Made by a program: the position numbers and the translations under genes
Source: Flagellimonas algicola
Lineage (GTDB): Bacteria > Bacteroidota > Bacteroidia > Flavobacteriales > Flavobacteriaceae
Length of the DNA stretch: 64,000 nt
Direction: 5' to 3'
Assembly: GCF_005937185.1 (NCBI RefSeq)
Contig: NZ_VCNI01000001.1
Location: 740,657-804,656 of the forward strand
Notes under the pieces: model-generated
Database searches by the model: none
What the model was told of the DNA's origin: nothing
Seen by the model: only the letters and a program-made list of their open reading frames with translations
Part shown: positions 1-8,609 of the stretch, piece by piece
How the letters are laid out: each line of letters begins with the position of its first letter
Position numbering within the stretch: the first letter of the stretch is position 1

Positions 1-1341
1 AACAAAGGTGACTCTGTGGATTATGGAGTGGAGGCCATCGATACACTTCTGAAGCGAATGGAAGATGACCGGGACAAATTAATGGTCATAGTGGCGGGGT
101 ATCCCCTACCCATGCATAACTTTTTGGAAACCAATCCTGGTTTACGGTCTAGATTTAATCGCTATTTTAATTTCATTGACTACAAACCAGAAGAGTTACT
201 TGATATTTTCAAGCTGTTCTGTTCCAACAATTCCATGTCCATACACGATGATGCAAAACAAAAGCTGTTTAGATACTATACGTATCTGCATGAAACCAAG
301 GACGAAACCTTTGGCAATGCAAGAATGGTACGCAATTCGTTCGAAAAGATTATTCAAGCACAGTCATTAAGATTGGCAGATTATGGCCATATCCCTGATG
401 ATGTTCTTTCCACATTGACCTTAAAGGATGTGGACAACGCCCTGGTGGGCGAATTCCAGGAAACAACGGAAGAATCTTTGGAAGAAGTACTGGAAGAAGT
501 CCAAAAACTGGTGGGTCTCAACAATGTAAAACAAGAAATAAATGCCTTAATCAACTTTATTAAGGTGGAAAAAATGAGATCGGAACAAGGCATGTCACCA
601 ACCAAGCTATCCCTCCATTTCGTATTCCAAGGCTCACCTGGAACAGGTAAAACTACGGTTGCTCGATTACTGGGGCGTATTTTTAAGGCTATGGGAATCA
701 TTGGCAAAGGACATGTAATTGAGGTGGATCGCTCCAACCTTATTGGACAATATGTTGGGCAAACCGCTCCAAAAACAAATGAAGTTATAGATTCGGCCTT
801 GAATGGAGTGTTATTCATTGATGAAGCCTATACCTTAAACTCTTCTGGAGGAGGTACCGATTTTGGAGGAGAGGCCATAGCTACTCTCCTCAAACGTATG
901 GAAGATGACCGGGACAGGCTAATCGTTGTAGTGGCAGGGTATAAACATGACATGGATACTTTTATTAAATCCAACGCCGGTCTACAATCGCGATTTAACC
1001 GATATCTTGATTTTACAGATTATACCCCCGAGGAATTGTTGCAGATATTCCATTTTTTCTGTTCATCCAACAATTATACCCTTGACGAGCAAAGTGAGCT
1101 GGCCTTGGCTTCATTTTTTACCCAGATTTACCAGAATAGGGATAGTAATTTTGGCAACGGCCGTTTGGTTCGCAACGTTTTTGAAAAGATTGTAGAGACC
1201 CAGGCCAACCGCATCTCAGGCGAATCCAACATCAGTAATGAGGCGTTGGTTGGGATTACCGATGTTGATGTTCAAAAAGCCTTGTCCCAGTTTACAGTTC
1301 CCAAAAAAGAAGGTAGAAAAGGTATTGGTTTTTTGGATTAA
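1..1341 (+). CDS. Tandem AAA+ ATPase, CbbX/SpoVK-like (5' partial)
   Basis: The gene enters from outside the window: the frame is open from base 1 (N-K-G-D-S before the GTG at 16), so the true start is not visible. Counting from that GTG, residues 1-140 are the back half of one AAA domain (sensor-1 VIVAGY at 24-29, arginine-finger GLRSRF at 42-47). A complete second domain follows, with Walker A GSPGTGKT at 206-213, Walker B LFIDEA at 266-271 and a GLQSRF finger. The two copies are clearly homologous, and more copies may lie upstream. CbbX/SpoVK-type proteins are ring-forming remodelling ATPases; the client here is unknown. The stop overlaps the convergent gene by 4 bp. Confidence 0.85.
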   Translation, partial: NKGDSVDYGVEAIDTLLKRMEDDRDKLMVIVAGYPLPMHNFLETNPGLRSRFNRYFNFIDYKPEELLDIFKLFCSNNSMSIHDDAKQKLFRYYTYLHETKDETFGNARMVRNSFEKIIQAQSLRLADYGHIPDDVLSTLTLKDVDNALVGEFQETTEESLEEVLEEVQKLVGLNNVKQEINALINFIKVEKMRSEQGMSPTKLSLHFVFQGSPGTGKTTVARLLGRIFKAMGIIGKGHVIEVDRSNLIGQYVGQTAPKTNEVIDSALNGVLFIDEAYTLNSSGGGTDFGGEAIATLLKRMEDDRDRLIVVVAGYKHDMDTFIKSNAGLQSRFNRYLDFTDYTPEELLQIFHFFCSSNNYTLDEQSELALASFFTQIYQNRDSNFGNGRLVRNVFEKIVETQANRISGESNISNEALVGITDVDVQKALSQFTVPKKEGRKGIGFLD

Positions 1342-2390
1342 AAACTACTATCCAATCTGAGTATTGTATTCTGTTCTCCGGACAAAATAGGTTTTTGAAC
1401 ACTTGAGTTTCCGATATAATGGATGCTGAACAATCCATTTTTTTCCTTTTCTGAAACTCCCAAACCTTTATCCTCCCTGACCCCGAATTTAACCCCGGTT
1501 TTCTTTTGCAGACCACGAGCTATTTCATTTGCTTTCTCTCGATTTCCGGGCTTGTAATAAAGAATTGTAGGTGAGTCAGAAAAGAAGGACAATCTTTTAT
1601 TCTTATCAGGCAAAACATTGACATGAAATCCTTCATCGACCAAAGAAGTTGCTATTTTATTCTTGACAATGACATCTGGCCGATACGAATATAGTTTGAT
1701 GTTGTATTTACTATTTCTCTTGGTGTTTTCATCTACTCTTTCGTACCCAATTTCAATGGAGTTGTCCTTGTATTTGTATCCCATAAAAAAAGGTTTGACC
1801 TCATAAATCTCAAGTCCATTTTTTCTAAGGTTTTGCACTAAAGTATCCACAACCGACCTCCGAACCAATTTGCCATAATACACTGTGTTATTTCTCGTTT
1901 CCCTATTTTGCCCTGGGGTCTTTCTAACTAGGTTATATTGGGCAAAGTTCAGACCATTCACCGTTCTTTCAACAATGCCGCCATCTGCCCTTCGTTTAAA
2001 ATAATAGACATCTATACTATCCGAAACCAAGGTTAACATAGACAAGGTATCCACCTGTCGACTAAGATGGGTCAAGGCTTGTTTGGTTCTGGTGTTTTGT
2101 GTCGCGCTTAAAATTTGATTAAGCTCCTCCTTTATGGTTTCCAACTCTTGGTGGGTGTAATCCTTCTGATTATTGAGCTCTGACTGTACGTATTTTAGTT
2201 CTGACTCGTGTTCAATATTCTGTTTTTCATTTTCTACTGTAATTTCTTCATTTTCGTTGATTACTTCATTGTTCTTGGTAAACACAAATAGGACAACAAT
2301 CAAAAGTGCTAAGACGGTAACCACATTCCAAATTCGAAGGGTTCGGTTTTTGGCCTCAATCTTTCTTAATTTTTCATCTATTTCCTCCAT
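1338..2390 (-). CDS. Membrane-anchored coiled-coil protein
   Basis: A 350-residue protein that I cannot assign to a named family with certainty. It has a short basic cytoplasmic N-terminus, one membrane segment at about 20-41, a long Glu/Asn/Gln-rich coiled coil (about 45-115) and a globular C-terminal half. The last 90 residues (a stretch containing [17 protein letters not shown]) resemble the LytR C-terminal domain, which would place this part outside the cytoplasmic membrane. It is the second gene after the HNH protein (12-bp gap, same strand), so the two are probably co-transcribed. Its stop overlaps the end of the AAA+ gene on the other strand. Confidence 0.6.
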   Translation of the reverse strand: MEEIDEKLRKIEAKNRTLRIWNVVTVLALLIVVLFVFTKNNEVINENEEITVENEKQNIEHESELKYVQSELNNQKDYTHQELETIKEELNQILSATQNTRTKQALTHLSRQVDTLSMLTLVSDSIDVYYFKRRADGGIVERTVNGLNFAQYNLVRKTPGQNRETRNNTVYYGKLVRRSVVDTLVQNLRKNGLEIYEVKPFFMGYKYKDNSIEIGYERVDENTKRNSKYNIKLYSYRPDVIVKNKIATSLVDEGFHVNVLPDKNKRLSFFSDSPTILYYKPGNREKANEIARGLQKKTGVKFGVREDKGLGVSEKEKNGLFSIHYIGNSSVQKPILSGEQNTILRLDSSF

Positions 2391-2402
2391 TTTTGAAAAC
2401 CT

Positions 2403-3200
2403 TTATTTGGACTTTATTTTATCGAAATCCTCTGAAAGGATGCTATGCTGGTCCCGGGTCAGTTTGCCCTGTGGGGATTCAGATATAAATTGACGATACT
2501 TTTGCTCGATCATATAGCTCATTTCCCAACGATCTTTGGCCACCATTAAATGGGAGTAAAACGACTTGATGGGGATTGCTGGAACTATTCTCAACAATTG
2601 ATATGGATTTAGTTGGTCCTTGTTTTCATAGGTTGCCACGAGAATGATAAAAATGACGAAAGCCACAAGAATCGCACTTCCAAACATAACCAAATCAAAC
2701 TTTCTCTTTTTTTTGTAGTATTCCAGATTCTTGATCAGGAATCTTTTCCCGGCAGGTCCGGCAAACTTCGATTGTTCTGGATGGTTATGGACATGGATTA
2801 CATTTTCAACATGGACCTTTGTAGAAATGTCAATTTTGTTCCTGGCATTTTCAGCCAATCCATCACTGATCGGAAATTTCCTTTTGCCCTGAATGTGATT
2901 CTGCTTCCAATGCATCAGGAGCTCCTTGGTATAAGTACCAAGATTGCTCGGATTATCAATCATTTTATGGTGATTTGGACACAACAAAATCAAGTTATCG
3001 TAGGAACTCCGTTGTTTATCCGTCATTTCGGGGTCAAATCGAGGCCCCTGTTTGCTCGCAGCTGATATGTGACAAATTTCCCCCAATACTGTATCCCCAT
3101 CCTCAGCGATCATATTCTCAACACAGTCGGGAGCAGCACATTCGTTTCCACAAAGGGAAAACAATTTTTTGATATCGGTTATCGAATAGTTTCTAGCCAT
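2403..3200 (-). CDS. HNH endonuclease-like protein with a C-terminal membrane segment
   Basis: I start it at ATG 3200 (MARNYSITD, 265 aa); an upstream in-frame ATG at 3314 would add 38 residues that look non-coding. Residues 5-100 are an HNH fold of the kind often found at the N-terminus of conflict-system proteins: zinc-type cysteines at 17, 21, 26 and 74, the EICHI motif with His44, Asn69 and the CPNHH end at 74-78. A basic linker leads to one membrane helix (about 168-190) and a 75-residue tail. A nuclease tied to the membrane is unusual; DNA degradation on damage or infection is possible but unproven. It lies 12 bp upstream of the coiled-coil membrane gene. Confidence 0.7.
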   Translation of the reverse strand: MARNYSITDIKKLFSLCGNECAAPDCVENMIAEDGDTVLGEICHISAASKQGPRFDPEMTDKQRSSYDNLILLCPNHHKMIDNPSNLGTYTKELLMHWKQNHIQGKRKFPISDGLAENARNKIDISTKVHVENVIHVHNHPEQSKFAGPAGKRFLIKNLEYYKKKRKFDLVMFGSAILVAFVIFIILVATYENKDQLNPYQLLRIVPAIPIKSFYSHLMVAKDRWEMSYMIEQKYRQFISESPQGKLTRDQHSILSEDFDKIKSK

Positions 3201-3505
3201 TGGGTTTAAATTCCATCCAAATCGGAAATCAACTACTTCAAAACTTCGCCTAAATCCAAAAAGTGAGCATAACAGCAAACACTGAAATACAGCACCTCTT
3301 TTAGGACAGGTCACGTTTGATTTTGAAACGCTTCATTAGAGCACCTCAGGGGGAAGTTCAATCAAGGGTAAACCCTTAGTTTAAATATACTGATTTTATC
3401 TTACAATAGATTGCATAAAAACCTTAGAATTTTTGTGGAATTTCAGCAAAATGCAGTTGCTAAAGTTTTGGTGAAGGATAACATCAAACTTGAACATATA
3501 AAGGG
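3201..3505. other. Intergenic region upstream of the HNH gene
   Basis: About 305 bases between the HNH gene start and the DUF1302 gene stop, both on the minus strand. It must hold the promoter of the HNH/coiled-coil pair, but I find no exact TAnnTTTG box on the minus strand, no clear terminator hairpin and no convincing small gene. The minus-strand frame stays open to 3314 without homology I can recognise. Confidence 0.4.
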
Positions 3506-4840
3506 TCATATCCCCCACTTTAGCCCGAAAGAAATCCTGCTACGGTCCTTAAACTGCCCAAAGAGTTGGGATTCCTTCCCGTAAAAGGCATGGACATTTA
3601 GCAATAGTTGGGTATTGGTGTTGAACCAATAGCTTAGTCGCGGAGTTACATACCCGTCACCGTGATTGGTACTGTGGACCCATAGTACTTCGACCTTAAG
3701 GCTATCATTCAAAAATTCCCGACTCCCCAACAAGGTCAAGTTGGTTTCCCAACGTTCCCGATTAAAGGGACTAATGGATTCCATCACCCACTCGTTGAAT
3801 ATTTGTCCGCTTACCACATACTCCCCTCTAATAAAGTCCACCCCTAAAGCCGTTCTAAAGAAATCGGACTCTTCTACTCCACCTGCGGCATTGGGATTTT
3901 CCGAGATAAAATTTTGTCCAAATACGTAGGCCAACTCTCCCCGAAAAGTTGAGGGTCCAAATACCTTATTAAAGGTTCCGCCCAATAATTGTTGCCGTTC
4001 GTAAACTGGATTAATGGAAACTGTAGGAGTGCCATCAACCATCTCAAAGTTGGAGTAGAAGGCAGGGAGGTCGTCGTAATAATATAAGTAATTCAGAGAA
4101 AGGTCCCAACCTTTGGTAAATGATGTAAGCTTCACTCCAAAATCGGAATCCATAAAAAACCGTCTAGGCTTGTTAGGCGTGTTCAATTGTGAAGCAACAC
4201 CTACCGGAGGGCTTGGAAAGAGACTTTTGGTAAAGAATGGCGCATCAAAATCTTGAGTGATATGATAGGTGTTATCAGGTATCCAAACCAATTGAACGCC
4301 AACATCCTTGATATCAAACTCGGCCTTTACCGACCAAAGTGGAATACGACTATCCTCAAAATCATCAAGAATAAACTCCCTGAAATTCTGTGGGTTCACC
4401 ACATCCAATAATTTGATGCCATCCGTCTCGCCCCAGACTATCTGCTGTTTGCCGAAGGTTAAACCTAAACCTTCAAGCCGCGTATGGTAATACAGTTCCC
4501 GAAGCTCCAAATGGGTATGCTTGTCCAAAAATAACCTTTGGTTAAAATTCCCTACGGTATGCTGATCGGGGATGCCCGCTTCTAGATTATCCATGAACTC
4601 GCTATACACCTGTCCACGGAATACCAGCTTAGAGCGTCTATTGAATTTATACGTTATCTCTGGTTTAATGATCCATTCCGACTTCTGCAATTGACCAGAA
4701 TCAAATTCGTAGGAGGTTTCTGTTGCAACCACCAAACTAGGGTTCAACTTGTCCCAAAACGTTTTCCTGGGCTGCTCCTGTGCTAAGCCCAATAGGCCCA
4801 GCAGCAGGAACAACTTCGGAAGTATGTTTGAAATTTTCAT
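3506..4840 (-). CDS. DUF1302-type outer-membrane beta-barrel protein
   Basis: 444 residues with an N-terminal signal peptide (hydrophobic LPKLFLLLGLLGLA) and then alternating beta-strand sequence to the end, closing with the aromatic-rich strand typical of outer-membrane barrels. The segment GLTFGKQQIVWGETDGIKLL, followed by a PQNFREF-type stretch, is characteristic of the DUF1302 family, whose members commonly sit beside RND/MMPL pumps. It is the last gene of the MarR-headed operon, 2 bp after the LolA-like gene, which suggests it is the outer-membrane end of a lipid or hydrophobic-compound transfer route. Substrate unknown. Confidence 0.75.
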   Translation of the reverse strand: MKISNILPKLFLLLGLLGLAQEQPRKTFWDKLNPSLVVATETSYEFDSGQLQKSEWIIKPEITYKFNRRSKLVFRGQVYSEFMDNLEAGIPDQHTVGNFNQRLFLDKHTHLELRELYYHTRLEGLGLTFGKQQIVWGETDGIKLLDVVNPQNFREFILDDFEDSRIPLWSVKAEFDIKDVGVQLVWIPDNTYHITQDFDAPFFTKSLFPSPPVGVASQLNTPNKPRRFFMDSDFGVKLTSFTKGWDLSLNYLYYYDDLPAFYSNFEMVDGTPTVSINPVYERQQLLGGTFNKVFGPSTFRGELAYVFGQNFISENPNAAGGVEESDFFRTALGVDFIRGEYVVSGQIFNEWVMESISPFNRERWETNLTLLGSREFLNDSLKVEVLWVHSTNHGDGYVTPRLSYWFNTNTQLLLNVHAFYGKESQLFGQFKDRSRISFGLKWGI

Positions 4841-4842
4841 GA

Positions 4843-5640
4843 CTACAACCCGTCAACTAATGCCTCTTCCGTAAAATAGTCATCACTTAAATCAGTGCTG
4901 TAGTCAATATCTTCAAAGCGGAATACCGTTTTGTGTTTGGTCTTGTGATTCTGCACATCAATTCGATGCAAAGTCCAAATTCCCTGTACTTTTCTGATAT
5001 CAGTTACGTGTACCGTCTTTAATGGATTGCCAGCAATGTCCCAACTCTCGGACTTGCGCATCATCCAAATGTTGGCATCCACCCAGAATTTGCCCTTGCT
5101 GTAGCCCAATTCCTTTGCGGTAGCTTCATCCTTCGGGGTAGCTTCAAGCACATAGCATTCTTGGCCATCCACCTGTTCTATACCTATGGTCTTGTAATTA
5201 TAGTCGTCCCTACTGATTTTGGTTTCCAATTTAATGTCCTCGTAGGTCAAATCCGTTCCCAAAAAGTAATCCCCCCGGTTAGAAGCCGAGATTCTTCTTG
5301 TTTTTCGAAGCGCTGGAAGGTACAACCACTGATCATCATCCACTTCGGCATCGGGGTAATCATAGGTCAAAAATGCGGTCCCTTTTACACTTGTGGGTGT
5401 TTCATAGAAAATGATCAAGCGACGTTCTTCCCCAAAATATTTTCGGAGCGCTGTAGTTTCCCTGACCCGGGTCTTGCCTCGTTTGTCCGTGAGTTCCATG
5501 ATGAGTTTTCGTTTTACGGAATTCCCTTCATTCCGTGCATAGGTTTGCTCCGCAATGGATTGTCCATCCGGTAAACTTTGTCCTTGAACAAATCCGATAG
5601 CCAACAAAAAGGCCATCATTGTTATCGTGTTGAATTTCAT
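4843..5640 (-). CDS. LolA-like periplasmic carrier (outer-membrane lipoprotein-sorting family)
   Basis: 265 residues with a signal peptide (MMAFLLAIGFVQG). The mature part follows the LolA-like fold family often annotated outer-membrane lipoprotein-sorting protein: an N-terminal RETTALRKYFGEERRLIIFYE strand region, the DDQWLYLPALRKTRRISAS segment, then LGTDLTYEDI and a C-terminal VHVTDIRKVQGIWTLHRI region. Family members are half-barrels with a hydrophobic groove and travel with MMPL pumps; they are distinct from the true lipoprotein chaperone LolA. It starts 5 bp after the pump gene stop and ends 2 bp before the barrel gene, so the three products are likely made together. Confidence 0.75.
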   Translation of the reverse strand: MKFNTITMMAFLLAIGFVQGQSLPDGQSIAEQTYARNEGNSVKRKLIMELTDKRGKTRVRETTALRKYFGEERRLIIFYETPTSVKGTAFLTYDYPDAEVDDDQWLYLPALRKTRRISASNRGDYFLGTDLTYEDIKLETKISRDDYNYKTIGIEQVDGQECYVLEATPKDEATAKELGYSKGKFWVDANIWMMRKSESWDIAGNPLKTVHVTDIRKVQGIWTLHRIDVQNHKTKHKTVFRFEDIDYSTDLSDDYFTEEALVDGL

Positions 5641-5645
5641 AATGT

Positions 5646-7973
5646 TTAATTTTTATGTGTGATGAAAAATTTTGGTTTTGCCAATAGAATGATGGCAGGT
5701 AAGATGGTCATGCTACCAATGAAGCTGACCATAACGGCCACGGCCACTAGGAAGCCAAATCGGTTCAACGGTGGTACGGCGCTGGTCATGAGCACACCAA
5801 AACCGAGGGTCAGTGCCAAAAAGTTGAACAATAAGGCCCTCCCCGCTGATTTAAAGAATTCCTGAAATGCCTGTTGTAGGGAAAGTCCTTTTTCCGCTAG
5901 AAGATATTTGAATCGGTCCACGGTATGCACTGCAAAATCAACCCCTACTCCAATGGCAATAGCAGCGAACATGGACGTACCTACGGCCAACCATATATCG
6001 AGCACGCCCATGACGGTGTAGATGAACAATACCGAAATCAATACAGGCACAATGGTAAGTACACCCCCCGCCATGGACCGAAAGCTCAATGCAGCGACAA
6101 TTAGAACAACCAGTAGCGCAACTATAGCCCCTGTAAAGTGGTTTTGTCCCAGTTTGCCTATCCAGTGCACATCAAGGGCCACTTTCCCACTTTGGGTTGC
6201 CTTAATGGTGGGTGTATTGAAATTTGCGTCTAGATAATCTTGCGTTTTCTCCACGATTATCTTTTCATCCAGGTATTCCCCAGAGTTTATCCGGAATCTT
6301 ACGTTGGCCAAACGGTAATCATAATCCACATAATTATCAAAGTCCGTTGGATTCCCGCTAGCGGAATACAAAAGGAAAAACTGACTGATCAGAGCTTCGT
6401 CATCAGGGATAGTATAATATTCCGCATTATCCTCATTTACAGACTGGTGCATCTTTTTAACAAAATCAACAATTGAAGTACTCCCTTGTACTTTGGGCAG
6501 GGTCTCCACATGACGCTGTAAAGCCTCAATTTTTTTGAGATTGTGGGGTTGGAAAATGTCCTCGGTTCCCGGGGTCTCGATTAATACATCCAAATAACTG
6601 GTACCTTCAGTTTTAGAATTGATTACTGCATCCGCTTGAACAATGGGTTCGGTACTTTGAAAGTTGGCGATTCTATCTTCATTGACTTTGAGCTTAAGCG
6701 CCCCAAAAAACCCTAACACAACAATCAATACTGCGGATACAAGTATGGTTCTGGGCCTGTTATATACAAAATCTCCAAGTCCCGACATGAATTTGCCAAA
6801 GCCGTCAATGGTATTGGCAGATTCGAACGCCTTGCTCATTTGCGGTTTTAATAACATCAAGGCCGATGGAATCATAAACAATGCATACACAAGTGCCGTT
6901 GCAACCCCAATGCCGCCGAACACTCCAAAGAAGGCCATTGGTGGCATGTAGGAAGAAAATACAATGGACATAAATCCGGCGATGGTGGTAATGGAGGTAA
7001 TGGTAATGGGTCGCCACATGCTCAACATGGTGTTGACCACCAATTCCTTTTGACTCAACCCTGGATGTTTGGCTGCTAACTCGTAGTACTCACCCATAAT
7101 GTGGATACCATCTGCTACGGCAATGGCAATAAGGACCACAGGCAGTCCGTTGGTGATGACGTAGAAGTCCACTCCAAAAAACGCCATCAAACCTAATGCA
7201 ATTCCAACCGATGCCAGAACCATTAGATTTGGAATGACCACTCCCCTAACCGTTCTGTATGCAAAAATGAGAATGAAGGCAATGACCAAACCTGCAAAGG
7301 GATTGGTTCGCATAGCATCCTCATCAATGTATTTGATAAGGTAACCGCTTACAGCACCTTCCCCTGCCAAATAGAAGTCATGGTTGTCATGTTGGTAGTC
7401 TGCCAATAGCGCTTGGAGGGAATTGTAAACTTCATGCTGTTTTAGGTCATAACTGTCCAACATCTCGGCAATGACCAAGGTGGTTGTTTTATCCTTGGAA
7501 ACCAGACTGCCCTTATACAATTCAAAATTGTCTATGGCTTGGGAAACAGCTTTGGCATTGGAATTGGTAAGTTCTTCGGATTCAAAGAATGGCTCCACCA
7601 AAATTCCAAAGTCCGTTCCCACCACATTATTTTCTGTGGATAGACTCCGAACCTGGTCCGGATCAATGCCAGGGATTTTCTTTAGCTTTTCACTAAGGTC
7701 ATCCACAATTCCGAGGGATGTTGGATTAAATATTCCCTTATCATTTTTAATTGCAATGACCATGGGGTCTTTTAAACCAAAGGTTTCCTTGATCGCGTTA
7801 CGCTGAATCAACACGGAATCCTGGGGTGGTAAAAAAGCTTCGTAACGGGTGTCCTTGGTCAACTTGGGTAAAGAGACCACGGAAACAACGAACGCCGCAA
7901 AGCTTAGGATCAGAATGGGTTTGTAGTGTGATGTAACCCAATTAAAAAATGCTTGTGCCCTTTTTGTTTTCAT
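5646..7973 (-). CDS. RND/MMPL-family transporter
   Basis: 775 residues with the MMPL/RND pattern: a membrane helix at about 18-38, a large periplasmic loop, five to six helices (from AGLVIAFILIFAYRT), then the same arrangement repeated in the second half (ILVSAVLIVVLGFFGALKL, a loop, and helices from GAIVALLVVLIVAALSF). The internal duplication and the GVGVDFAVHTVDRFKY segment with a buried Asp-His pair are typical of proton-driven members. Relatives export lipids, hopanoids or sterol-like compounds. Context (MarR upstream, LolA-like carrier and DUF1302 barrel downstream) supports inner-to-outer membrane transfer of a hydrophobic substrate. Confidence 0.85.
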   Translation of the reverse strand: MKTKRAQAFFNWVTSHYKPILILSFAAFVVSVVSLPKLTKDTRYEAFLPPQDSVLIQRNAIKETFGLKDPMVIAIKNDKGIFNPTSLGIVDDLSEKLKKIPGIDPDQVRSLSTENNVVGTDFGILVEPFFESEELTNSNAKAVSQAIDNFELYKGSLVSKDKTTTLVIAEMLDSYDLKQHEVYNSLQALLADYQHDNHDFYLAGEGAVSGYLIKYIDEDAMRTNPFAGLVIAFILIFAYRTVRGVVIPNLMVLASVGIALGLMAFFGVDFYVITNGLPVVLIAIAVADGIHIMGEYYELAAKHPGLSQKELVVNTMLSMWRPITITSITTIAGFMSIVFSSYMPPMAFFGVFGGIGVATALVYALFMIPSALMLLKPQMSKAFESANTIDGFGKFMSGLGDFVYNRPRTILVSAVLIVVLGFFGALKLKVNEDRIANFQSTEPIVQADAVINSKTEGTSYLDVLIETPGTEDIFQPHNLKKIEALQRHVETLPKVQGSTSIVDFVKKMHQSVNEDNAEYYTIPDDEALISQFFLLYSASGNPTDFDNYVDYDYRLANVRFRINSGEYLDEKIIVEKTQDYLDANFNTPTIKATQSGKVALDVHWIGKLGQNHFTGAIVALLVVLIVAALSFRSMAGGVLTIVPVLISVLFIYTVMGVLDIWLAVGTSMFAAIAIGVGVDFAVHTVDRFKYLLAEKGLSLQQAFQEFFKSAGRALLFNFLALTLGFGVLMTSAVPPLNRFGFLVAVAVMVSFIGSMTILPAIILLAKPKFFITHKN

Positions 7974-7988
7974 TTTGATTGCTTTAAT

Positions 7989-8002
7989 GTAGTATATACA
8001 AC
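7989..8002 (+). promoter_or_regulatory. Putative MarR operator, copy B (pump promoter)
   Basis: The 14-mer GTAGTATATACAAC lies 16-29 bp upstream of the pump gene, just after the marR stop. It matches the copy in front of marR (opposite strand, 8447-8460) at 13 of 14 positions. This suggests a second regulated promoter inside the operon, or an operator controlling read-through. Confidence 0.45.
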
Positions 8003-8018
8003 TTTATAATTAAAAAAT

Positions 8019-8423
8019 TTATGTTCTCATTTTAGTTTCCAGATTCCTAAGCCCATCCAATCCAGAACTACCCAGTACCCCAACCAGCTCATCCATAATA
8101 CCAAGCCAAACAGGCGTAAGTGTTTCTACCATTTTATATCCTTCATCGGTGAGCTCCACGGTGGGTCTATAATCTGAGCTTCGTGACACGAAACCTCTTT
8201 TTTCCAATAGTTTAATATTTCTACTGACTGTTGACTTTTCCAAATAAAGATATTTTCCAATTCTGCCCTGCTCCACTTTCTTCATTTTACTCATGGCAAA
8301 CAATATCGTCATCTGGTTTTCGGTTATATCAAAATCCACTAGGTGTTGCCTAAAATGGCTATCCACCATTCTGGATATCTTTCTTAACCTTGATCCAATA
8401 CATTCGCTGTAATCATACTTCAT
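8019..8423 (-). CDS. MarR-family transcriptional regulator
   Basis: 134 residues from ATG 8423 (MKYDYSEC); an ATG at 8453 is in frame but lies inside the inverted repeat, so the shorter form is preferred. It has the winged-helix pattern of MarR proteins: a helical dimer N-terminus, HTH in KVEQGRIGKYLYLEKSTVSR, then NIKLLEKRGFV and the wing SRSSDYRPTVELTDEG. MarR proteins are usually repressors released by small ligands. It is first in an operon with the MMPL pump, the LolA-like carrier and the DUF1302 barrel, and probably controls them and itself through the repeated site at 7989 and 8447. Confidence 0.85.
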   Translation of the reverse strand: MKYDYSECIGSRLRKISRMVDSHFRQHLVDFDITENQMTILFAMSKMKKVEQGRIGKYLYLEKSTVSRNIKLLEKRGFVSRSSDYRPTVELTDEGYKMVETLTPVWLGIMDELVGVLGSSGLDGLRNLETKMRT

Positions 8424-8427
8424 GGGG

Positions 8428-8435
8428 CAAATATA
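8428..8435 (-). promoter_or_regulatory. -7 promoter box of marR
   Basis: On the minus strand the bases read TATATTTG, an exact TAnnTTTG flavobacterial -7 box, only 4 bp from ATG 8423. The mRNA would have almost no leader. The palindrome at 8442-8456 would then cover the -33 region, as expected for an autorepressor. Confidence 0.45.
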
Positions 8436-8441
8436 TCTATT

Positions 8442-8460
8442 TATATGTTGCATATACTAC
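8442..8460 (-). promoter_or_regulatory. Inverted repeat and putative MarR operator, copy A
   Basis: TATATG-TTG-CATATA is a perfect 6-bp inverted repeat at 8442-8456. It overlaps the 14-mer GTAGTATATGCAAC (minus strand, 8447-8460), which recurs before the pump gene. The position upstream of the marR -7 box suits a MarR-type binding site. Confidence 0.5.
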
Positions 8461-8505
8461 TTTTAACTTTTTAATAACAACTGCTGCTCGGACCTGCTTA
8501 TTCCT

Positions 8506-8537
8506 CATCCGTCAATCCAAACCACCCATCCGTCAAT
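8506..8537 (+). promoter_or_regulatory. Direct repeat with 21-bp period (LytTR-type site?)
   Basis: CATCCGTCAAT occurs at 8506-8516 and again at 8527-8537, exactly 21 bp apart, on the same face of the helix. Direct repeats with this period are the binding mode of LytTR regulators. The pair lies about 70-100 bp upstream of the interrupted lipoprotein gene, a position suited to activation. Confidence 0.35.
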
Positions 8538-8609
8538 TGAGCACCCTATTTCATGTCCCCTATATCGTAGTTTGATGTTACTCTATCAACATTAAATTAT
8601 TTAATAGAC

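Noticed and set aside
3201..3314. N-terminal extension of the HNH protein from ATG 3314
   Set aside because: The added 38 residues are not domain-like and the family normally begins near MARNYSITD.
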